Below are positions 33,828 to 42,879 of a DNA stretch of 64,000 nt, piece by piece. The position numbers and the translations under genes are program-made. This stretch comes from SIG291 sp045543455 (lineage in GTDB: Bacteria > Bacillota > Clostridia > Lachnospirales > Lachnospiraceae). The notes below the pieces were generated by a model. It saw only the letters and a program-made list of their open reading frames with translations, was not told the DNA's origin and did not search any database. Location: the NCBI GenBank assembly GCA_045543455.1, contig JAZQMK010000057.1:54288-118287 (forward strand), in the 5' to 3' direction. Each line of letters starts with the position of its first letter. Position 1 is the first letter of the stretch.

Positions 33828-35057
33828 ATGGCACTACATGTAATGGATGAAGCAAACCGTTGTTTGCAATGCAAGGTACCACAATGTCAGAAAGGTTGTC
33901 CAATTAATACAAATATCCCTGAAGCTATAAGACTTTTAAAGGATAATAAGCTTAATGAAGCAGGAAAAATGTTATTTGAAAATAATCCTCTTACAACAGT
34001 ATGCAGTCTTGTATGTAATCATGAAAACCAGTGCGAAGGTCACTGCGTTTTAGGTAAAAAAGGAGCACCTGTACATTTTTCAACTATTGAAAATTATATT
34101 TCTTCTACTTATGCAAATCAGATGGTTAATGGTCCACATCCATCTAATGGCAAAAAGGTAGCTATCATAGGTTCAGGTCCTGCAGGTATTACAATTGCAA
34201 TTATTCTTGCCAGATATGGTTATCAGGTTACAATCTTTGAAGGAAAGGATAAGATTGGAGGAATACTAAGATATGGTATTCCAGAATTCAGACTTCCTAA
34301 GAGTGTGCTTGACGATATTGAATATAGACATTTAGAACTTAAGGGTATTAAAGTAAGACCTAATACAACTATAGGTGCAGCACTTACAATTGAAGATTTA
34401 TTTAGAGACGGCTATAAGGCTATATTTGTTGGTACTGGTGTATGGAAACCAAATACACTTCATATAAAGGGTGAAAGCTTTGGACATGTACATTTTGCCA
34501 TCAATTATCTTAATAATCCTGATAGCTACAGACTTGGTAATAAGGTTATTGTTATTGGTGCTGGAAATGCAGCTATGGATGTTGCAAGAACTGCATTAAG
34601 AAAAGGTTCAAAGGATATAACATGTTTTTCGATTACCAAAAAGATTACAGCAAGTGATTATGAATTTAGCTATGCACAGCTTGAAGGTGTTAATTTTGAA
34701 TATAACAAAAAGCCAATAGAAATTACAGACGAAGGTGTAATTTTTGCAGATGTTATTGAGGATGAAGAAGGCAACTTAACAGAAGTTGAAGGAAGTGCTA
34801 CTTTATATCCTGCAAATAGTGTAATTATATCGATTAGCCAGGGACCACAAAGCCGTCTGGTAAATACAACAGAAGGTCTTAAGGCTAATAGTAGAGGCCT
34901 ATTAGATGCTGATGAGACAGGTCATACATCAAGACCTGGTATATTTGCCTCGGGAGATGTTGTAAATGGAGCAAGAACAGTAGTTGAAGCAGTTGCCCAT
35001 AGTAAAATAGTTGCAGAATCAATGCATAAATATATACAGAGTCTTGATGAAGAATAA
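33828..35057 (+). CDS. GltD-like NAD(P)H-dependent FAD oxidoreductase
   Basis: The 409-residue protein matches the glutamate synthase small-subunit family. It has an N-terminal Cys-rich [4Fe-4S] domain (CLQCKVPQCQKGCP and CSLVCNHENQCEGHC), an FAD site VAIIGSGPAGITIAI, and the substrate loop GGILRYGIPEFRLPK. An NADPH site VIVIGAGNAAMDVART and the final FASGDVVNGARTVVEAV follow. It moves electrons between NADPH and a partner protein. No large glutamate synthase subunit is nearby, so its partner is unknown. It starts 12 bases after the GGDEF gene. Confidence 0.85.
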   Translation: MALHVMDEANRCLQCKVPQCQKGCPINTNIPEAIRLLKDNKLNEAGKMLFENNPLTTVCSLVCNHENQCEGHCVLGKKGAPVHFSTIENYISSTYANQMVNGPHPSNGKKVAIIGSGPAGITIAIILARYGYQVTIFEGKDKIGGILRYGIPEFRLPKSVLDDIEYRHLELKGIKVRPNTTIGAALTIEDLFRDGYKAIFVGTGVWKPNTLHIKGESFGHVHFAINYLNNPDSYRLGNKVIVIGAGNAAMDVARTALRKGSKDITCFSITKKITASDYEFSYAQLEGVNFEYNKKPIEITDEGVIFADVIEDEEGNLTEVEGSATLYPANSVIISISQGPQSRLVNTTEGLKANSRGLLDADETGHTSRPGIFASGDVVNGARTVVEAVAHSKIVAESMHKYIQSLDEE

Positions 35058-35063
35058 AAATAA

Positions 35064-35106
35064 AGCCTTAGAATATTGAGTGTTCACTATTCTAAGGCTA
35101 TTTTTA
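35064..35106. terminator. bidirectional terminator
   Basis: AGCCTTAGAATA (35064-35075) pairs perfectly with 35088-35099, followed by ATTTTTAG; A residues lie on the left. It lies between the convergent oxidoreductase and trkH genes. Confidence 0.85.
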
Positions 35107-35122
35107 GTATATGGAATATGTG

Positions 35123-36571
35123 TTATCTTTTTGAAAACCACTCTTTTATTGAAACCGGATGGAACAATAAAAGAAGAGGGAAGAATTCAAGTCGTCCAGC
35201 CAACATATCAAACATAATTACATATTTAGAAAATGCTGAAAAGCACGAAAAACTTTCTGTTGGTCCAGCTAAAGAAAGTCCTGGACCAATATTGTTAAGC
35301 GTTGCTGTTATAGCTGTAAAGTTAGTTGTAAAATCCATACCGTCAAAGGAAATTAAAAGTACAGATGCACCAAATATAATAATAAATGTTACAAAATATA
35401 CACCAACGGAATGAACTATGCTGTTATCAATAGGTTTGCCGTCTACTTTTATTTGTTTAATACTCTTTGGGTGAATATAAGAATTTAATTCTCTTAAAAT
35501 ACTTTTAGCACCTATTAAAAATCTTGAAACCTTAATACCACCACCTGTACTTCCGGCACAGGCACCAATAAACATAATGAATATAAGTATGGTTTTAGCA
35601 GTTTCAGTCCAAAGATCAAAATCAACAGTTGAATATCCCGTACTTGTAATTATTGAGGCAACCTGAAATGCGACATGGCGTATAGAACCGGTATCGCCAT
35701 AGTTATTAGTTTTAAGACTTATAAATATGGTTAAAATGGCCATACCAATAATAATGAAATACCATCTGACTTCTTCAATAGAAAATGCCTGTTTAAATTT
35801 TTTGAAAAGAATTAAATAATAAGCATTAAAATTAACACCAAACAGTATCATAAATATGGTTATTACCCACTGTGAATAGGCAGAATAGCTTGCTATACTG
35901 TCATTTTTTATACCAAAACCACCAGTTCCTGCAGTACCAAATGAAAGAGTAAGTGCATCAAATATTGGCATATCAAATGATAGGAGTATTATCTGTACAA
36001 GGGTCATAACCACGTAAATGATATATAAAATACGTGCTGTATAGCGAAGTTTAGGTACTAATTTGCCAACAGAAGGACCAGGGCTCTCGGCCTTCATAAG
36101 ATTAATATTAGAACCGCCGCTAAGGGGCACAATAGCTAAAAGAAAGACTAAAACTCCCATACCGCCAATCCAGTGTGTAAAACTTCTCCAAAAAAGGCTA
36201 CAGTGCGAAAGCGCTTCAACGTCATTTAAAATTGTGGTTCCTGTAGTTGTAAAACCTGAAACTGTCTCAAAAAGAGCATCTGTAAAGCTTGGAATATCGC
36301 CATTTATAACAAATGGTAAAGCACCGAATATACTGAGTACAATCCAAGCAAGGGAAGTAGCGATACATCCTTCTTTGAGATAAAAGACAGAACTGGCGGG
36401 CTTTTTAAAAGTCATAAGCTGTCCTATAATAATGCTTACAAGAGCAGTTATCAAAAATGCAAAACCTTCCTTTTCACCATAGATTAGCCCTACTAAAGCA
36501 GACAGAAGTAAAAATGCTGCTTCAATTTTTAAAACATATCCTAAAATATATCTGATTATTGCTTTGTTCAT
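35123..36571 (-). CDS. trkH: Trk-type potassium uptake protein, membrane subunit
   Basis: The 482-residue protein has four membrane-pore-membrane repeats. Pore loops with selectivity-filter glycines are visible, for example TVSGFTTTGTTIL, FGTAGTGGFGI, ITSTGYSTVDF and TLNNIGPGLS. It forms the K+ channel-like pore. The partner TrkA gene lies just upstream in the same direction, 11 bases away. The C-terminus ends MLAGRLEFFPLLLL, as in the family. Confidence 0.93.
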   Translation of the reverse strand: MNKAIIRYILGYVLKIEAAFLLLSALVGLIYGEKEGFAFLITALVSIIIGQLMTFKKPASSVFYLKEGCIATSLAWIVLSIFGALPFVINGDIPSFTDALFETVSGFTTTGTTILNDVEALSHCSLFWRSFTHWIGGMGVLVFLLAIVPLSGGSNINLMKAESPGPSVGKLVPKLRYTARILYIIYVVMTLVQIILLSFDMPIFDALTLSFGTAGTGGFGIKNDSIASYSAYSQWVITIFMILFGVNFNAYYLILFKKFKQAFSIEEVRWYFIIIGMAILTIFISLKTNNYGDTGSIRHVAFQVASIITSTGYSTVDFDLWTETAKTILIFIMFIGACAGSTGGGIKVSRFLIGAKSILRELNSYIHPKSIKQIKVDGKPIDNSIVHSVGVYFVTFIIIFGASVLLISFDGMDFTTNFTAITATLNNIGPGLSLAGPTESFSCFSAFSKYVIMFDMLAGRLEFFPLLLLFHPVSIKEWFSKR

Positions 36572-36582
36572 ATTCTAATCCT

Positions 36583-37971
36583 CTACTTTAAAATATCACG
36601 AATGTCTTTTAAACCTGTGTGTGTAGTTACTATCACAACAGTATCACCAATCTTAATCATATTGTTACCACGTGGCATAATAATTTTACCATTACGATTG
36701 ATACATGCTATCAAAAGATTATCTTTTAAGGCAAGATTCATAAGAGGTATATTTGTTACAGGAGAAGCAGAATCTATGGTAAACTCAATAGCTTCGGCTT
36801 TAGAGTCAAATATACGGTACAAGGTTTCAATATTACTGTTCATAGAGGCTTTTTTTGCACGAACATAGGCAATAATGGCTTCTGAAGTAATGTAACGTGG
36901 ATAAATAACACTTCCTAGATTAAGGTTATTTATTACATTTTTAAAATCAATTCTATTAATTTTTGTAATTGCTTTGGCATTAGAAATACGTTGTGCGTGA
37001 AGTGTCAGCATTATATTTTCTTCATCTATACCAGTTAAAGGTACAAAGGATTCAGTGTACTCAATACCTTCTTCTTTAAGCAAGTCCTCATTAGTGCCAT
37101 CACCATTTATTATTATGGCATCTGGTAAAAGAAGACTCAATTCTTCGCAGCGTTTTCTGTCAGCCTCTATAATCTTAACTTCAATACCAACCTCTAAAAG
37201 CTGCTTGGCAAGGTAATAGGTAGCGTTACTACCGCCTATTATCATAGTATTTTTAACCTGTTTAGTCTGGAAACCGATTTTATTAAGAAATTCTCGTGCC
37301 ACACTTCTTGATGCGGTAAATGACATTAAGTCTCCATTGTGGAGAACAAAATTACCATCAGGGATAAATACTTTATTATCACGTTCAACACCGCAGACAA
37401 GTACATTGTTGTTAATGTTCTGACCAAGATAAGCTACAGTTTTTCCGTCTAAAATATTACCTTCAGGTATTTTGATTTTGATGATTTCGGCAAGACCGTG
37501 AGCAAATGTATTAATCTCTAGGGCTGTTGGTAAAAATAAAATATGTGCAGTTTCTCTTGCTGCTTCTAAATCAGGATTGATAATAAGTGCCAAATCCAAT
37601 CTTTCACGTAAATATGCTACATCATCACTGTAGTCAGGAGTTCGTACTCTGGCAATGGCAGCACAACGTCCTACACGTCTTGCAACGGCACAGCACAAAA
37701 GATTAAGCTCATCAGAATCAGTTACTGCGATTATTAAATCAGTATTTTCAATTCCTGCTTCCATCTGGACACTATAGCTGGCACCATTACCAATGATGCC
37801 CATAACATCATAGGTGCCGGAAACATTTTCAATGGCAGCAGCATTTTTATCAATAATGGTAATATCGTGGCCTTCTTTACTTAATTGTTCAATAAGTGTA
37901 ATACCTACTTTACTGCAGCCAACGATAATAATACTTAAACCGGATTTTTCGGATTTTTTGTTTTTAAACAT
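36583..37971 (-). CDS. trkA: Trk potassium uptake regulatory subunit
   Basis: The 462-residue cytoplasmic gating ring protein has two RCK units in tandem. Unit 1 begins SIIIVGCSKVGITLIEQL with the acidic end IIDKN of an NAD-binding fold. Unit 2 begins MIIGGSNATYYLAKQL. Each is followed by a TrkA-C domain. Binding of NAD(H) or ATP to the ring gates TrkH, encoded directly downstream. Full family length. Confidence 0.93.
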   Translation of the reverse strand: MFKNKKSEKSGLSIIIVGCSKVGITLIEQLSKEGHDITIIDKNAAAIENVSGTYDVMGIIGNGASYSVQMEAGIENTDLIIAVTDSDELNLLCCAVARRVGRCAAIARVRTPDYSDDVAYLRERLDLALIINPDLEAARETAHILFLPTALEINTFAHGLAEIIKIKIPEGNILDGKTVAYLGQNINNNVLVCGVERDNKVFIPDGNFVLHNGDLMSFTASRSVAREFLNKIGFQTKQVKNTMIIGGSNATYYLAKQLLEVGIEVKIIEADRKRCEELSLLLPDAIIINGDGTNEDLLKEEGIEYTESFVPLTGIDEENIMLTLHAQRISNAKAITKINRIDFKNVINNLNLGSVIYPRYITSEAIIAYVRAKKASMNSNIETLYRIFDSKAEAIEFTIDSASPVTNIPLMNLALKDNLLIACINRNGKIIMPRGNNMIKIGDTVVIVTTHTGLKDIRDILK

Positions 37972-38094
37972 AAAATTAGTCCACCTCCAAACGATAATAT
38001 TATAACATTATTTAAATACAAAAACAATTACTTGAAAAAAATACGAGATTAAGTAATAATTATATAACAGACGAAGAAACGGAGCATTAAATAT

Positions 38095-39456
38095 ATGAAA
38101 AAAAGTCAGATAAAGGATTTTACAAGTGGTAATATCACAAAGCAGCTTGTATTATTTGCAACACCTTTGTTTTTATCAAATATGTTGCAGGTAGTATACA
38201 ATATGGTAGATATGATAGTTGTGGGCAATGTATTAGGGAAAAACGGACTTTCGGCAGTATCTGTTGGCGGTGATGTCTCAGGCTTTATGACATTTTTGGC
38301 TATGGGGTATGCTAATGCCGGTCAAGTAATTATTGCTCAGTACATAGGCTCAAAAAGAAGAGATAAAATAGGGCGCTTTGTGGGAAATATGTTCTCATTT
38401 CTAGTGCTTTGTGCGTTGAGTGTCAGTATAGTTTGTCTGCTTTTAAGAAATCAAATATTGGAGTGGATGAATACACCTTTTGAGGCATATGATGGAGCCC
38501 TACAATATTCTACCGTATGTATGGTGGGACTGGTATTTATATATGGTTATAATATAGTTAGTGCGATAATGCGTGGAATGGGAGATTCTAAGCATCCATT
38601 TATTTTTATAAGTATAGCGGCAGTAATGAATCTGGTGCTGGATATATTATTTGTGAAAGTATTTGATATGGGTACTTTTGGAGCAGCTTTAGCAACTGTT
38701 ATCAGTCAGGGTGTAAGTTTTATAAGCTGTGGAGCATTTATGCTTATAAAGAGAGAAGAGTTTGAATTAAATATTAGTATTGCTGACTTTATAAGATGGG
38801 ATAAGGATATGCTGGCAGATTTATTAAAGCTTGGTACACCAATGGCTATAAAATCAGCAGCAATTCATTTTTCGAAGCTATTTGTTAATTCTTGGATTAA
38901 CTCTTATGGTGTTGCAGTATCGGCATTTGCGGGAGTTGCTAACAAATTTAACAGTATTAGTAATCTCGTGTCTAATGCACTTAATACAGCCGGCTCAAGT
39001 ATGGTCGGACAAAATATTGCGGCAAAAGAGTATATAAGAGTAAAAAAGATTATATTAAGATTGTATGCAATTACCCTGTCAATTGCTGCTGCTATATCAA
39101 TATGTATATGCTTGTTTCCTAAAGAAATATTCAGTATTTTTACGAGAGAAGAAGCAGTACTTTCTATTGCATATGAATATGTACCTATTGCGGTGCTGAT
39201 TTTCTTTGGAAGCGCGTGTAGAGCAGGTATGAATGCACTTATCAATGGGAGTGGCAATTATAAGATTAATTTTGTAACAGCTATTTTAGACGGAATTGTT
39301 TTAAGAATAGGTTTATCAGTATTATTTGGTCTAGTATTAGAAATGAAGCATTTTGGTTTCTGGTTAGGCGATGCACTAGCAGGCTTTACACCATTTTTTA
39401 TAGGAATTGTATTTTACTTTTCGGGATTATGGAAAAAGGAAAAAAAGAGGGGATAA
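38095..39456 (+). CDS. MATE-family efflux transporter
   Basis: The 453-residue protein has 12 membrane helices in two repeats. It shows the MATE start pattern KQLVLFATPLFLSNMLQVVYNMVDMIVVGNVLG and the mid-chain repeat LLKLGTPMAIKSAAIHF. It uses a Na+ or H+ gradient to export organic cations or metabolites. It has a clear RBS (GGAGC) and diverges from trkA. A second member with a different sequence lies at 42880-44232. Confidence 0.87.
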   Translation: MKKSQIKDFTSGNITKQLVLFATPLFLSNMLQVVYNMVDMIVVGNVLGKNGLSAVSVGGDVSGFMTFLAMGYANAGQVIIAQYIGSKRRDKIGRFVGNMFSFLVLCALSVSIVCLLLRNQILEWMNTPFEAYDGALQYSTVCMVGLVFIYGYNIVSAIMRGMGDSKHPFIFISIAAVMNLVLDILFVKVFDMGTFGAALATVISQGVSFISCGAFMLIKREEFELNISIADFIRWDKDMLADLLKLGTPMAIKSAAIHFSKLFVNSWINSYGVAVSAFAGVANKFNSISNLVSNALNTAGSSMVGQNIAAKEYIRVKKIILRLYAITLSIAAAISICICLFPKEIFSIFTREEAVLSIAYEYVPIAVLIFFGSACRAGMNALINGSGNYKINFVTAILDGIVLRIGLSVLFGLVLEMKHFGFWLGDALAGFTPFFIGIVFYFSGLWKKEKKRG

Positions 39457-39472
39457 AAAATACCAATATGTG

Positions 39473-39478
39473 TATAAT
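39473..39478 (+). promoter_or_regulatory. -10 box upstream of enolase gene
   Basis: TATAAT at 39473-39478 lies 36 bases before the enolase start codon. No clear -35 hexamer is present at the expected distance, so a TGTG extended -10 may compensate. Confidence 0.4.
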
Positions 39479-39513
39479 AATCCTGTAAAATTTAGCAGGA
39501 GGGTGTACAAGGT

Positions 39514-40776
39514 ATGAAGAATTTTATAATTAAAGAGGTATATGGAAGAGAAATACTTGATTCGAGGGGCAACCCTACAGTTGAGGCTACAGTAACTTTG
39601 TCAGATGGAAGTAAGGGTAGTGCTATAGCGCCTAGTGGAGCATCAACAGGTGAGTTTGAGGCAGTTGAGTTAAGAGACGGTGACGAAAAACGCTATATGG
39701 GAAAAGGTGTTAAAAATGCAGTAAACAACATTAATACTATAATTGCCAATAAACTTATTGGAATGGATGCTGATGATATTTATAAAATTGATGAAGTTAT
39801 GATAAATGCTGATGGCACTAAGGATAAATCACGACTTGGAGCAAATAGTATTTTAGCAGTGTCCATAGCGGTGGTAAATGCAACTGCAAAAGCTTATAAT
39901 ATGCCGTTGTATAAATATATTGGCGGAATTAATGCAAGAAAGCTGCCAATTCCGATGATGAATATTTTAAATGGAGGAGCTCATGCTAATAATGGTTTAG
40001 ACATACAGGAGTTTATGATTGTACCGGTAAAGGAGCTTTGTTTTAAGGAAAATTTAAGACGCTGCGTAGAAGTATTTAATAAGCTTAAAGCCATTTTACA
40101 AGAAGAAAATTTATCCTGTGGAGTGGGTGATGAAGGTGGCTTTGCCCCGGATATTGCAGATTGTGAGACTGCCATAGAATATATTTTAAAGGCCATTGAA
40201 AGAGCTGGTTATATCCCAGGAGTGGACTTTTTTATTGCTCTTGATGCTGCAGCAAGTGAGTGGAAGGGAAAAAAGGAGGGAGAATATATTTTGCCCAAAA
40301 CGGGAGTTTCTTACACGGGTAAGGAGCTTATTATTTATTGGACAAAGCTTATTGAAAAATATCCAATAATATCTATCGAGGATGCATTAGATGAAGAAGA
40401 TTGGAAAGGCTTTAGAGAGCTTACGGCAACACTTTCTGATAAAGTTATGCTTGTGGGAGATGATTTATTTGTTACAAATACTGAAAGATTGCAAAAAGGA
40501 ATTGAAAATAACTGCTGTAATAGTATTTTGATTAAACCAAATCAGATAGGTACTGTTTCTGAAACAATTCAAACGGTAAAAATGGCTCAAAATCATGGCT
40601 ATAAAGCTATTATTTCTCATCGTTCGGGAGAAAGTGAGGATACATTTATTGCTCATTTGGCGGTAGGACTAAATGCCGGCTTTATAAAGACAGGAGCACC
40701 AAGTCGTTCTGAAAGAGTTGCAAAATACAATGAGTTGTTGAGAATTGAAGAAGATATACAGGAGAAAAGGGTCTAA
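39514..40776 (+). CDS. eno: enolase
   Basis: The 420-residue glycolytic enzyme converts 2-phosphoglycerate to phosphoenolpyruvate. Signatures are complete: REILDSRGNPTVE, GASTGEFEAVELRDGD, the catalytic Glu in VGDEGGFAPDI, metal ligands in FIALDAA, SIEDALDEEDW and VGDDLFVTN, the base Lys in IKPNQIGT, and SHRSGESED. AGGAGGG is the RBS. It is slightly shorter than the usual 430 residues at the C-terminus. Confidence 0.97.
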   Translation: MKNFIIKEVYGREILDSRGNPTVEATVTLSDGSKGSAIAPSGASTGEFEAVELRDGDEKRYMGKGVKNAVNNINTIIANKLIGMDADDIYKIDEVMINADGTKDKSRLGANSILAVSIAVVNATAKAYNMPLYKYIGGINARKLPIPMMNILNGGAHANNGLDIQEFMIVPVKELCFKENLRRCVEVFNKLKAILQEENLSCGVGDEGGFAPDIADCETAIEYILKAIERAGYIPGVDFFIALDAAASEWKGKKEGEYILPKTGVSYTGKELIIYWTKLIEKYPIISIEDALDEEDWKGFRELTATLSDKVMLVGDDLFVTNTERLQKGIENNCCNSILIKPNQIGTVSETIQTVKMAQNHGYKAIISHRSGESEDTFIAHLAVGLNAGFIKTGAPSRSERVAKYNELLRIEEDIQEKRV

Positions 40777-40787
40777 ATGTATTTACA

Positions 40788-40843
40788 ATAGGCACCTCTA
40801 TGTGATAAAATGTTAACAACATGTAAATGTAGGAGGTGCCTAT
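40788..40843 (+). promoter_or_regulatory. perfect hairpin burying the RBS of the chemoreceptor gene
   Basis: ATAGGCACCTC (40788-40798) is perfectly complementary to GAGGTGCCTAT (40833-40843), the bases that contain the Shine-Dalgarno sequence and end right before the ATG at 40844. The loop is 34 bases. A second pair, ATTTACA (40781-40787) with TGTAAAT (40822-40828), would cross the first helix, giving a pseudoknot or an alternative fold. Translational control is likely; the trigger is unknown. Confidence 0.55.
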
Positions 40844-42829
40844 ATGAAAAAGAATAGAATAGGATTAAGGCTGAAATTAGTGGGAGTAATAGTGCCAATA
40901 GTACTAATGATAATTATTATATATTTTGTATTAGCCAGAAATATGATTGTAGATATTTCGATGGATAAGGTAAAGGCTGATTCTAAGGTATATGCAGGTG
41001 ACATTGGTATATGGACAGAAGAGATTTTTTCAGAGCTAGATATTTACAAGGATGCTATTAATGGCGGATATTTTGCGGATAATGCGGCTATCTTGGAATT
41101 TATGAAGTCTAGTTATGAAAAAAATCCGGCATATCCGATAGGTCTTTATATGGGTGATGATAGTGGAATGTATTTAGATGCTTCAGATTGGGTGCCGGGA
41201 GATGATTGGGTATTAGTTGAAAGAGACTGGTATATAGATGGTAAAGATAATGAGGAGTTTGCATTTGGAGAACCTTATTACGATTCTATGACTGGTCAGG
41301 TGTGCGTAAGTGCAAGTGTACGAATGGATTACACTCCAGCTGTGAGAGTTTTGGCAACGGATGTGTATCTGGACTATGTAAGTGAAAAAGTAAGAGATAT
41401 ATCGTCTAGTCAGGATATAAAGGTATTTATTGTTACTAAGTCCAGCAAGACTATAATTGCACATCCGGATAGTAAAATGGTAGCAATTTCTTTAGATAAT
41501 AATGAAATTGATTCTATGTACGCAAAAATAGCGGATGTTATTGAAGAAGAGAGTACAGATACGGTAAAAATAAAAGGCGATAATGATAAATATTATGTAA
41601 GTGTCAATATGATTGATAATACAGATTGGTGTTTGGTATCATATGTGGACGAAAGTGTTGTGTTAAAAGAATTAAATAAGACTGAGATAGTAATGTTTGT
41701 TATCGCTGTTATAGCTACTACATTGTTAGTTGTGATTATATTGACACTTACTAATCAAGTAGTAAAGCCAGTAGCTAAGGTGACTGGTATTATAGATGAT
41801 ATAGCTAAAGGGGATTTTACACATAATATTACAATAAAGGGTAGTGATGAAATAGCTACTATGAGTAATAATATGAACAAATTTGTGGCTAATATGAGAA
41901 GCACAATCTCAGAGATTAGAGATACTGCAAACTGGCTGAATAAACAATCTGTAGATAATGAGGTTACTTCAAGTTCACTTATGTCTTCTGCAGAAAGTCA
42001 GGAAAGAGTTATGAGAAAGTTAGATAACCTTGCAAATGAACTTTCTATAGAAGCTAATGAAGTAAGTAATCAGATGGGTCAATTGTTAGAATTGATTGGT
42101 CATACATATGGAGATGGTCAATGCGCTAAAGCACTTATGAGCGAAAGTGTTGTAATGTCTCAAAAAGGAAAATTGGATATGGAAAAGATTAATGAGGGAA
42201 TGGAAAGTATTAATCAGACAATAGGAACCTTGGCATTACAGATTGAAAATGTTGGCAATGCAATGATACGCATTGACAATATGGTAAATATAATTATGGA
42301 TATTGCTGAAGAAACTAATTTGCTTTCTTTAAATGCTTCTATTGAAGCAGCAAGAGCAGGAGAAGCAGGACGAGGCTTTGGTGTTGTTGCAGAACAGATA
42401 GGTAAGCTGGCTATAAATAGTAGTTCGGCAGCAGATGATATTGCTAAGATAACATTAGAGATTAAAAATACAGTAGATTCAGCAATGTTACATATGAATA
42501 CTAGCATAGATGCAGTTGCAAATAATACAGATGCAGTTGCAGATGCAAAAATTGCATTTGTTGAGCTAAATGTTAAGGTCGAAGAAACTAACAATAGAGT
42601 TGAAGAAATAATAGAGCGAGTAGGAAGAGTTAATGATATTGTAGAAAATATGGATAATGTTTTAGAAAAACAACAGTCTGCCGTGTTACATATAGTAGAC
42701 TCAACTAAAGAAATGCAAGAAACAACAAATAATGTTTCTACAAATAGCCGTATGGTAGATCAAAGTGCAAAGGAATTAAAGAAAGAATCAGTAGAGCTTA
42801 TTAAAAAAATTAGTAGATTTAAAGTGTAA
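40844..42829 (+). CDS. methyl-accepting chemotaxis protein (dCache type)
   Basis: The 661-residue receptor has a membrane helix at 12-32 and an extracellular dCache domain (about 33-280), with YMGDDSGMYLDASDW, ERDWYIDGK and MIDNTDWCLVSYV. A second helix (284-306), a HAMP domain (307-360) and a cytoplasmic signalling helix bundle follow. The bundle's hairpin tip is EETNLLSLNASIEAARAGE. It should sense a small ligand outside the cell and drive CheA. Its RBS is enclosed in a hairpin. No other chemotaxis gene is adjacent. Confidence 0.92.
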   Translation: MKKNRIGLRLKLVGVIVPIVLMIIIIYFVLARNMIVDISMDKVKADSKVYAGDIGIWTEEIFSELDIYKDAINGGYFADNAAILEFMKSSYEKNPAYPIGLYMGDDSGMYLDASDWVPGDDWVLVERDWYIDGKDNEEFAFGEPYYDSMTGQVCVSASVRMDYTPAVRVLATDVYLDYVSEKVRDISSSQDIKVFIVTKSSKTIIAHPDSKMVAISLDNNEIDSMYAKIADVIEEESTDTVKIKGDNDKYYVSVNMIDNTDWCLVSYVDESVVLKELNKTEIVMFVIAVIATTLLVVIILTLTNQVVKPVAKVTGIIDDIAKGDFTHNITIKGSDEIATMSNNMNKFVANMRSTISEIRDTANWLNKQSVDNEVTSSSLMSSAESQERVMRKLDNLANELSIEANEVSNQMGQLLELIGHTYGDGQCAKALMSESVVMSQKGKLDMEKINEGMESINQTIGTLALQIENVGNAMIRIDNMVNIIMDIAEETNLLSLNASIEAARAGEAGRGFGVVAEQIGKLAINSSSAADDIAKITLEIKNTVDSAMLHMNTSIDAVANNTDAVADAKIAFVELNVKVEETNNRVEEIIERVGRVNDIVENMDNVLEKQQSAVLHIVDSTKEMQETTNNVSTNSRMVDQSAKELKKESVELIKKISRFKV

Positions 42830-42846
42830 TGTATAAAATGATATGC

Positions 42847-42872
42847 AAAAACCGCCATTCGGCGGTTTTTGT
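42847..42872. terminator. bidirectional terminator
   Basis: The stem AAAACCGCC / GGCGGTTTT (42848-42856 and 42861-42869) with an ATTC loop lies between the convergent chemoreceptor and MATE genes. Confidence 0.88.
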
Positions 42873-42879
42873 GTTGTAA

